The notes under the pieces were generated by a model, which did no database searches, had not been told where the DNA came from, and saw only the letters and a program-made list of their open reading frames with translations. Shown piece by piece: positions 1 through 4,383 of a stretch of DNA of 6,396 nucleotides. Position numbers and translations under genes: made by a program. The stretch spans positions 1 through 6,396 of the forward strand of contig JAZRLQ010000190.1 in assembly GCA_045646925.1 (NCBI GenBank). Direction: 5' to 3'. This stretch comes from QALR01 sp045646925. Its GTDB lineage: Bacteria; Bacillota; Clostridia; Oscillospirales; CAG-272. How positions within the stretch are numbered: position 1 is the first letter of the stretch; the number at the start of each line of letters is the position of its first letter.

Positions 1-236
1 TTCTCATGCTCAAGAACTTCGCTAAGGTTGATATGACCGACCTTCGCAGCGCAGTTCCCGCATTCCTCACCCTCGTTATGATGCCCCTTACCTACTCCAT
101 CGCAAACGGTATCGGTATCGGCGCGATCTCCTACGTTCTCATCACCCTCTTCACCGGCAACTACAAGAAGAAGGATATTGCTGTCACCGTGATCGCACTT
201 CTCTTCCTCTGCAAGTTCATCTTCGGTACGATCTGA
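1..236 (+). CDS. NCS2-family purine permease, C-terminal fragment (5' end outside window)
   Basis: Only the last 78 or so codons are present; the reading frame is open to the left edge, so the internal ATG at 6 is not a start. The visible part holds two hydrophobic segments: one around the stretch PAFLTLVMMPLTYSIANGIG, and a last one near the C-terminus (IAVTVIALLFLCKFIF). The motif combination AVPAFLT...MPLTYSIANGIGIGAISYV followed by a short cytoplasmic turn with GNYKKKDI is typical of the C-terminal end of AzgA/PbuG-type NCS2 transporters, which import hypoxanthine, guanine or adenine with protons across the inner membrane. The exact substrate cannot be read from this fragment. The gene is followed by a strong terminator at 271-321, so it ends its transcription unit. 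Family assignment is confident; substrate is inferred. Confidence 0.9.
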   Translation, partial: LMLKNFAKVDMTDLRSAVPAFLTLVMMPLTYSIANGIGIGAISYVLITLFTGNYKKKDIAVTVIALLFLCKFIFGTI

Positions 237-270
237 TAACAAATCAGTGATTTACGGCGTTTCTGCCGAT

Positions 271-321
271 AAAAACAGAGGATCAAATGGATGCCATCAT
301 CCGTTTGATCCTCTGTTTTTT
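271..321. terminator. Strong intrinsic terminator after the NCS2 permease, potentially bidirectional
   Basis: The arms at 271-293 and 298-320 are 23 nt each and pair throughout with one G-U wobble, closing a 4-nt CCAT loop. The outer pairs are A5 against T5, and the run of T continues to 321, so the plus transcript ends in a U-tract. The mirrored A-tract at 271-275 gives a U-tract on the minus strand too. It lies 34 bp after the permease stop. Confidence 0.9.
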
Positions 322-360
322 CATTCGTCACATCAACTAAAATTCGAAAAGCAACGAGAA

Positions 361-412
361 CTACCTCATCCACCACTATCGTGGGCTCCCTTTCCCTTTT
401 TGAAGGGAAAGC
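361..412. repeat. REP-like intergenic hairpin element (candidate)
   Basis: Two consecutive hairpins lie in the convergent gap: CCAC-TATC-GTGG at 373-384, and a 9-bp stem CTTTCCCTT / AAGGGAAAG at 390-398 and 403-411 with a 4-nt loop. The string CTCATCCACCACTATCGTGG followed by a CCCTTTCCC...GGGAAAG hairpin resembles dispersed intergenic palindromes I associate with gut Clostridia. That resemblance is from memory; no second copy is visible in this window, so the repeat status is inference. No coding potential is seen between 237 and 467. Confidence 0.4.
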
Positions 413-448
413 AAAAAGGCGCTTATGGAAATCCATAAGTGCCTTTTC
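413..448 (-). terminator. Intrinsic terminator of the nrdR-DUF4380 unit
   Basis: The arms 414-429 and 432-447 are complementary over 16 positions with one G-U wobble, folding with a small 4-nt loop at the tip (AAAT). On the minus strand the stem is followed by TTTTTGC, a proper U-tract. It sits 20 bp downstream of the DUF4380 stop codon, so it is the expected end of that transcript. Confidence 0.85.
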
Positions 449-467
449 AGGTTCAAAAACGTTTTGC

Positions 468-1388
468 TTAAAAGATCTTTTTTGCGAGCTCTGCGAGAGA
501 TTCGTTCGTGAATTCGCCGATATCAACGCCGTCGGTCAGAGTCCAGGTTTCCGCGTGGGTGATGGATTCACCGGTCGCGAGCGTTTTCAGCTCGGAAAGC
601 GTTTCCGCTTCGGTGAAGACGTCGCAAGCGTAAACCTCGCAGGAGCAACCGAAATCGGGATATTCGCCGTCGGGATGGTTGACGGCGTAGGATTTCACGA
701 GAGCCTGTCCGTAGTTGACGTACGCGATCTTGCCCGCGGTATTATTGATACCGTATTTGAACGCGCGGTCAATGGCGGGATTCTGACGGAGAGCGATATA
801 ATCTCTGCCCCAGAAAATGCGGCTGTCGGTCATGTCACTGTAGGGCCATACGGCGAGAATGCGGTTCGCGAGAAGTCCCGTGTCTTCCTTCGGCTGAGGA
901 ACGATAACGGCGCCGTTCTTGGTCATAACGGAGAGACACCACATCGCGCCCTTGATCGGATGATCGTTGGTGTTCTTCACGTAATGCGTTGCGGTGAACT
1001 GCGGCTTCGTCTCGTCCATGGAAATGTTCATGCTGAACTGCAGACCCGTTACCGCCTGAATGGGAGCGGTGAAGGTTGCACCCGTCGCGTGAACGGAATA
1101 AACGACCTTTTCACAGTCGGGATAGTAGGTTTCGGGGAACTTTTCGGGAGAGAGCCACATACGGTGTCCGCCGTAGATCTGCCACATCTTGCCTTCGCCG
1201 AATACGCAGGAAACGTCGTTGTTCTTCGTGCGTCCGATATCCTCGAACATCAGATTTTCTTTGCCGAGAAGATTGCATTTGATGATACGGGGACCGATAT
1301 CGATGGTCACGTAGATCTCCATCGTATCGTTGGAAATGGCAAGACATTTGCCGAAATTGCCGTAAGTAGTTTCTTTGATCTTGATCAT
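468..1388 (-). CDS. DUF4380 / galactose-mutarotase-like protein
   Basis: This is a 306-residue protein with no signal peptide or membrane segment, so probably cytoplasmic. The motif YGGHRMWLSPE at residues 72-82 is the hallmark I associate with DUF4380 proteins, and the C-terminal pattern CEVYACDVFTEAETLSELK followed by LATGESITHAETWTL (about 250-285) matches the last strands of the aldose-1-epimerase-like beta-sandwich fold. Members are presumed to bind or isomerise a carbohydrate, but no reaction is established that I know of, and the substrate cannot be inferred. The start is ATG with GAAAGGA at 1398-1404, nine bases upstream. It follows nrdR by 43 bp with no terminator between, so cotranscription is likely, and ends at the hairpin at 413-448. 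Family call is good; function is open. Confidence 0.82.
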   Translation of the reverse strand: MIKIKETTYGNFGKCLAISNDTMEIYVTIDIGPRIIKCNLLGKENLMFEDIGRTKNNDVSCVFGEGKMWQIYGGHRMWLSPEKFPETYYPDCEKVVYSVHATGATFTAPIQAVTGLQFSMNISMDETKPQFTATHYVKNTNDHPIKGAMWCLSVMTKNGAVIVPQPKEDTGLLANRILAVWPYSDMTDSRIFWGRDYIALRQNPAIDRAFKYGINNTAGKIAYVNYGQALVKSYAVNHPDGEYPDFGCSCEVYACDVFTEAETLSELKTLATGESITHAETWTLTDGVDIGEFTNESLAELAKKIF

Positions 1389-1431
1389 AACAAAAATCCT
1401 TTCTTTGAAAACAGATTCAATTTTATATTAT

Positions 1432-1917
1432 TCAATCACAGAACGGATCATCCGGATCGCCTTGTTTTTCGTTTTTCAGACGCTCCAGCTCCGCCATAAA
1501 GGTTTCAAGGTCCTTGAATTCTCTGTAAATGGAAGCAAATCGAACGTACGCGACGTCGTTCAGCACCTTGAGCTTATCCATAACGAGAACGCCGATGTGT
1601 CGGGAAGAGATCTCGCGGCTCAGCGAATTCTGCAGATCGTTTTCGATCTCCATTGCGACCTGTTCCATCTGTCTTGTGGTGACGGGGCATTTATAGCAGG
1701 ATTTGATGATCCCCGCAAGCAGCTTGCCCTTGTCAAACATTTCGCGCGTGCCGTCTTTTTTGATGACGATCAGAGGCAGAGTCTCCACAGCCTCGTACGT
1801 GGTGAATCTTCTCTGACAAGACACGCATTCGCGTCTGCGTCGGATGCTCGCGTTTCCCTCTGTCGGACGGGAGTCAACGACGCGGCTTTCCGTATATCCG
1901 CAACTTGGACATTTCAC
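1432..1917 (-). CDS. nrdR: Transcriptional repressor NrdR (GTG start)
   Basis: NrdR is the ATP/dATP-sensing zinc-ribbon repressor of ribonucleotide reductase genes. From the GTG at 1915-1917 the product is 161 residues. It begins MKCPSCG and has the zinc-ribbon cysteines at 3, 6, 31 and 34, the DSR motif at 15-17, the RRRRECVSC stretch and RFTTYE at 37-42. The ATP-cone domain follows from about residue 48 (VIKKDGTREMFDKGKLLAGI onward) to about 140. The C-terminal tail is acidic (DPDDPFCD). A longer TTG start five codons upstream is unlikely because it would overlap the GGAGG ribosome site and precede the canonical MKCP start. No nrd reductase gene lies in the window. It is first in a likely two-gene unit with the DUF4380 gene, transcribed from the promoter at 1964-1992. 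Confidence 0.97.
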   Translation of the reverse strand: MKCPSCGYTESRVVDSRPTEGNASIRRRRECVSCQRRFTTYEAVETLPLIVIKKDGTREMFDKGKLLAGIIKSCYKCPVTTRQMEQVAMEIENDLQNSLSREISSRHIGVLVMDKLKVLNDVAYVRFASIYREFKDLETFMAELERLKNEKQGDPDDPFCD

Positions 1918-1925
1918 GGTCTGTA

Positions 1926-1930
1926 CCTCC
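1926..1930 (-). promoter_or_regulatory. Ribosome binding site fixing the nrdR start
   Basis: A perfect GGAGG on the minus strand sits eight bases before the GTG at 1917. It overlaps the alternative TTG (1930-1932), which rules that longer start out in practice. Confidence 0.88.
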
Positions 1931-1951
1931 AAAAATTGATAGTATGCATTT

Positions 1952-1973
1952 TCACACAGTGACAGTATATCAC
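1952..1973. promoter_or_regulatory. Alternating TCAC/GTGA half-sites over the nrdR -10 region (candidate operator)
   Basis: The plus strand reads TCAC-ACA-GTGA-CAGTATA-TCAC, giving two overlapping inverted repeats, one of which encloses the -10 hexamer at 1964-1969. Four-base arms are short and could be chance. It does not fit the 16-bp NrdR-box palindrome I know, so the binding protein, if any, is unknown. Confidence 0.3.
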
Positions 1974-1992
1974 AAAACGCGCGGATTGTAAA
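1964..1992 (-). promoter_or_regulatory. Sigma-A promoter of nrdR
   Basis: On the minus strand, TTTACA (1987-1992) and TATACT (1964-1969) are separated by exactly 17 bp. The -10 is preceded by TGA, an extended -10 feature. Transcription would begin about 40 bases before the GTG. A short inverted repeat GGATT-GTA-AATCC (1983-1995) covers the -35. Confidence 0.75.
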
Positions 1993-2035
1993 TCCAATTT
2001 GCGAATTTTTTTCTTTTTTTGGCGCAAACCCACCA

Positions 2036-2064
2036 ATGACAAACGCCGAAAAAAACGGTATAAT
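2036..2064 (+). promoter_or_regulatory. Sigma-A promoter of the small membrane protein gene
   Basis: ATGACA (2036-2041) and a perfect TATAAT (2059-2064) are separated by 17 bp. A T-rich stretch at about 2005-2020 lies just upstream, like an UP element. The predicted leader is about 30 nt, ending in AGAGAGG. It is divergent from the nrdR promoter, whose -35 is about 45 bp away. Confidence 0.8.
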
Positions 2065-2101
2065 GGATGCGTACCAAAGAAAAAGAAAGAGAGGTCAAAC
2101 C

Positions 2102-2350
2102 ATGAAAGAAAAAAACAAGCTCCATCTCGGAAACGCGGCGCAAAGGCTTCTGCTCCGCGCGCTCCCCTTCATGATCGCTTCGGCGCTCGCGCTGACAGTC
2201 TTCGTCGCGCAAGCGGACGCCGTCACACTTGCGCACCAAAGAGAATCCATTCTTCTTTTTCTGGAAACGATCAGCCGTCTTGCGCTATGCCTTGCGCTCG
2301 GAACGGTGCTTACCGATTACGCGGAAAAGAAGACCGCGAAAGATCCTTAA
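2102..2350 (+). CDS. Small two-helix membrane protein, unknown function
   Basis: This 82-residue protein begins with a basic N-terminus (MKEKNKLHLGNAAQRLLLR), followed by a hydrophobic segment at about residues 20-37 and a second at about 50-71, and ends in a charged tail (DYAEKKTAKDP). The basic N-terminus and charged tail suggest both ends are cytoplasmic, joined by a short outer loop containing QADAVTLAHQRES. I do not recognise a family. The start is the ATG with AGAGAGG at 2088-2094, seven bases upstream; the in-frame ATG at 2036 lies inside the promoter -35 and is not used. A strong dedicated promoter and good ribosome site argue that the gene is real. Its TAA overlaps the stop of the convergent SLOG gene. 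Confidence 0.72.
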   Translation: MKEKNKLHLGNAAQRLLLRALPFMIASALALTVFVAQADAVTLAHQRESILLFLETISRLALCLALGTVLTDYAEKKTAKDP

Positions 2351-2847
2351 AACAATCGGAGCTGCATACATTCGTCGAGCATGATGTAGCGGATCGGCTT
2401 TTTCATACTGCGCGCGTAGCGGATCGTATTCCACGTTCCACCCTTTCGATTGCCGTTCCAGACCGCGATCACGTAATCCGATTTGTCTACCATATAGCAG
2501 TTTCTCTTCTGCATACAGCTCTGCGAATATTCGCCCGAAACGACAGTCACGCGGTCGCATTTCGCAAGGATCGCGTCCTTTCTCGTCGGGACCGCAGGCG
2601 TTTGTCTGGGATAAGGAAGCGCCGCCTCCAATATGACGTTTTCGTAATCTCTTCTGAAAAGAAGTACGGCTTCCGCGAAATCCATATCCACACCGTCTGC
2701 CATACCGGTTATAAAATAGCGGCACCCACCCGCCATCAGCTCACGCACCGCGCCGTACAGTCTTCTTCTGTATTCCAGACCGCTCTCCAGATCATCGGGC
2801 GGAAACGGAAAGCCGCTCGGCCGATGTCCCGTAACGCAACATATCAT
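2347..2847 (-). CDS. SLOG-family protein (YpsA/DUF1273-like)
   Basis: This is a 166-residue soluble protein with a Rossmann-like SLOG fold, the superfamily that includes DprA, LOG and YpsA and binds nucleotides or related ligands. Visible motifs are TGHRP (6-10) after the first beta-strand, TGMADGVDMDFAE (47-59) carrying the glycine-rich turn, LPYP (77-80), MVDKSDYVIAVWNG (119-132) and KGGTWNTIRYA (135-145). These match DUF1273 proteins closely and the length is normal for single-domain members. Bacillus YpsA has been linked to cell division, but the ligand and activity of this group are not settled. The start is ATG with GAGGAG at 2858-2863, ten bases upstream, under its own promoter at 2886-2914. 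It is convergent with the small membrane gene. No effector domain is fused, so a defence role is not indicated. Confidence 0.88.
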   Translation of the reverse strand: MICCVTGHRPSGFPFPPDDLESGLEYRRRLYGAVRELMAGGCRYFITGMADGVDMDFAEAVLLFRRDYENVILEAALPYPRQTPAVPTRKDAILAKCDRVTVVSGEYSQSCMQKRNCYMVDKSDYVIAVWNGNRKGGTWNTIRYARSMKKPIRYIMLDECMQLRLF

Positions 2848-2885
2848 CGATCAATATCTCCTCAACATCTTTTTAATATGCAACC

Positions 2886-2914
2886 ATTATAGCACAAGAA
2901 AGCCGTTCTGACAA
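2886..2914 (-). promoter_or_regulatory. Sigma-A promoter of the SLOG gene
   Basis: On the minus strand, TTGTCA (2909-2914) and a perfect TATAAT (2886-2891) are 17 bp apart. The predicted start of transcription leaves a leader of roughly 30 nt before the ATG at 2847. Confidence 0.78.
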
Positions 2915-2924
2915 GAAAAAAAGT

Positions 2925-2981
2925 GATTTTCAATGGAATTGTCATTATTTTTCATGGATTTTCAAAAAAATATAGACAATT
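2925..2981. promoter_or_regulatory. Direct and inverted repeats upstream of the sialidase-like gene (candidate operator)
   Basis: GATTTTCAA occurs at 2925-2933 and again at 2957-2965, 32 bp apart (about three helical turns). AATTGTC at 2937-2943 is inverted as GACAATT at 2975-2981, the second arm overlapping the -35 of the plus-strand promoter. The region is AT-rich, so chance matches are possible. Confidence 0.3.
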
Positions 2982-3001
2982 GAGAAAAAATAAAGTACAA
3001 T
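2973..3001 (+). promoter_or_regulatory. Sigma-A promoter of the sialidase-like gene
   Basis: TAGACA (2973-2978) and TACAAT (2996-3001) are 17 bp apart, preceded by an A-tract at 2964-2970. The leader to the ATG at 3063 is about 55 nt and ends in AAGGAG. Confidence 0.65.
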
Positions 3002-3049
3002 GGACTTATGTAAAACTCCCGAAAACAAAACTTGATATATATTTTTGAA

Positions 3050-3055
3050 AAGGAG
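3050..3055 (+). promoter_or_regulatory. Ribosome binding site fixing the sialidase-like gene start
   Basis: AAGGAG lies seven bases before the ATG at 3063. It is downstream of an in-frame TTG (3045-3047), which would place the ribosome site inside the coding sequence and is therefore rejected as the start. Confidence 0.88.
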
Positions 3056-3062
3056 CACTGAT

Positions 3063-4139
3063 ATGAAAATCATTCCCATCGGCAAACCGCAGATCATCAT
3101 GAGCAATCCCATGAGCAAGCACAACTATTTCGGATGGCCCAGCGTCGCCAGATTGCAGAACGGAAAGATCGCCGTTGCTGCGTCCGGATTCCGCAGACGT
3201 CACGTATGCCCGTTCGGAAAAGCCGTCATCTCGTACAGCGAGGACGAGGGCAAGACCTATACCGCACCCGCTCCCGTCATCGACACGGTGCTTGACGACC
3301 GAGACAGCGGTGTCGTTCCCTTCGGTGAAAACGGCGTGATCGTCACGTCCTTCAACAACACCGTAGCGTTCCAGCGCAGAAGCAGAAGCCCCTACGACAA
3401 CGCGTACCTCGACACGATCACATCCGAAGAAGAAGCGGAAGCGATCGGATCGACCTTCCGTATCAGCCACGACTGCGGCGTCACGTTCGGACCTCTGTAC
3501 AAAAGCCCCGTAACCTCCCCCCACGGTCCGCTCGAGCTGCAGGACGGAACGATCCTCTGGGTCGGCAGAACCTTCAGCGAAAACAATAAGCACAGAGTCG
3601 GCTACGACGGCATTCTCGCGTACCGCATTCAGATGGACGGCACGATGGAATACGTCGGAAGAATCCCCGGCATCATGGTCGGCGACGTGGAGCCACTCCC
3701 CTGCGAGCCTCACTCGATCCAATTGCCCGACGGCAAGATCATCACCCATATCCGCGTACAGACCGGCGGAGAAGATCCCATCTTCACCCTCTATCAGAGC
3801 GAATCGACCGACGGCGGCAAGACGTGGACCGAGCCCGTCGCTCTGCTCGACAGAACCGGCGGCGCGCCCGCGCACCTGATCCTTCACTCCTCCGGCGTTC
3901 TCATCTCCGTTTATGGCTACCGCAACGCGCCCTACGGCATCCGCGCTATGTTCAGCAAGGACGGCGGCAAGACATGGGACATCGGTAACGAGGTATGGAA
4001 AGAAGGGCTCAGCAATGACCTTGGCTATCCTGCCACAGTCGAGCTTTCCGACGGCTCTCTTCTGACCGTATTCTACGCGAAGGAAGTGGAAAACGGCCCC
4101 GCCGTCATCATGCAGCAGATCTGGAGATTCGAGGATTGA
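3063..4139 (+). CDS. Sialidase-fold (BNR/Asp-box) protein, probable intracellular glycosidase-like enzyme
   Basis: This 358-residue protein has no signal peptide or membrane segment. Four Asp-boxes are visible: SEDEGKTY (59-66), SHDCGVTF (135-142), STDGGKTW (248-255) and SKDGGKTW (298-305), which mark blades of a six-bladed beta-propeller. Strand motifs of the form LxDGxIxxxxR and a last blade with DLGYPATVELSDGSLLTVFYA complete the fold. Candidate active-site residues are R44-R46, D78-D81 (DDRD), E215 in CEPHS and R231. The usual first triad arginine in the FRIP motif of GH33 enzymes is not seen; the equivalent place appears to read FGWP (23-26). True sialic acid cleavage is therefore doubtful. 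The gene stands alone with its own promoter, and no sialic acid catabolism genes are nearby. Fold is confident; substrate is unknown. Confidence 0.85.
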   Translation: MKIIPIGKPQIIMSNPMSKHNYFGWPSVARLQNGKIAVAASGFRRRHVCPFGKAVISYSEDEGKTYTAPAPVIDTVLDDRDSGVVPFGENGVIVTSFNNTVAFQRRSRSPYDNAYLDTITSEEEAEAIGSTFRISHDCGVTFGPLYKSPVTSPHGPLELQDGTILWVGRTFSENNKHRVGYDGILAYRIQMDGTMEYVGRIPGIMVGDVEPLPCEPHSIQLPDGKIITHIRVQTGGEDPIFTLYQSESTDGGKTWTEPVALLDRTGGAPAHLILHSSGVLISVYGYRNAPYGIRAMFSKDGGKTWDIGNEVWKEGLSNDLGYPATVELSDGSLLTVFYAKEVENGPAVIMQQIWRFED

Positions 4140-4150
4140 ACCGCGTTTCG

Positions 4151-4172
4151 TAAATAGCGCATTCGCTTTTTA
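4151..4172 (+). terminator. Weak candidate terminator just after the sialidase-like gene
   Basis: AGCG (4156-4159) pairs with CGCT (4164-4167) around a CATT loop, and beyond one T-T mismatch TAAA pairs with TTTA. The stem is followed by and partly made of a T5 run. It starts 12 bp after the stop. The stem is short, so efficiency is doubtful. Confidence 0.35.
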
Positions 4173-4177
4173 ATTCC

Positions 4178-4213
4178 CTCGCGCCACTTCGCTATCCACT
4201 CGGAGAAGGCGAG
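4178..4213. repeat. Imperfect intergenic hairpin, REP-like (candidate)
   Basis: CTCGC and CTTC on the left (4178-4182, 4187-4190) pair with GAAG and GCGAG on the right (4205-4213), with a 4-nt bulge on the left arm and a 14-nt loop. Its style recalls the hairpin element at 361-412, but the sequences are not clearly alike. Apart from the hairpins listed, 4140-4383 shows no gene or RNA I can identify. Confidence 0.25.
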
Positions 4214-4242
4214 TTATAAATCGTTTCTTTTGCTTATAAAAT

Positions 4243-4284
4243 GAAGCTCCTACAAACCGCTTGATTTGGTCTGTGGGAGCTTTT
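4243..4284. terminator. Probable bidirectional terminator between sialidase-like gene and ABC permease
   Basis: AAGCTCCTACA (4244-4254) pairs with TGTGGGAGCTT (4272-4282) with one G-U wobble, and ACC/GGT extends the stem past a one-base mismatch. The plus strand ends in TTTTC and the minus strand continues CATTTTATA. The genes on both sides converge on it. Confidence 0.6.
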
Positions 4285-4383
4285 CATATTTTCACAGCTT
4301 ATTGAAAATAGGTATGGAAAAGAGAAAAATTTTAAGCTTCGCAAAAGACTGAAGGAGCCTGCGTAGGTTTTAAATGATTCCCC

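Noticed and set aside
1405..1431. Separate promoter for the DUF4380 gene
   Set aside because: The gap is AT-rich and contains TATA-like strings, but no -35/-10 pair with acceptable spacing could be made out.
381..1499. Plus-strand open frame of 372 codons across the DUF4380 gene
   Set aside because: It is antisense to a well-supported gene, has no ribosome site or promoter, and reads through the terminator region. The protein is not recognisable and looks like a codon-bias shadow.
1952..1973. NrdR box for autoregulation
   Set aside because: The sequence lacks the 16-bp ACAC...GTGT palindrome of known NrdR boxes; only shorter TCAC/GTGA half-sites occur.
2347..2847. SLOG protein as part of an antiphage system such as Thoeris
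   Set aside because: It is a single-domain DUF1273-type protein with no SIR2, TIR or membrane effector fused or encoded as an obvious partner, and no other defence gene is near.
1999..2892. Plus-strand open frame of 297 codons
   Set aside because: It crosses the small membrane gene in another frame and is antisense to the SLOG gene. The product is very rich in Arg and Ser with no domain.
3006..3887. Minus-strand open frame of 293 codons opposite the sialidase-like gene
   Set aside because: It is a shadow of the real gene; the product is dominated by Asp, Gly and Val repeats caused by the opposite codon bias.
4321..4375. Small RNA or extra terminator in the gap after the permease
   Set aside because: Only 3-4 bp stems such as CCT/AGG and the palindrome AAGCTT were found, with no stem plus U-tract and no promoter.
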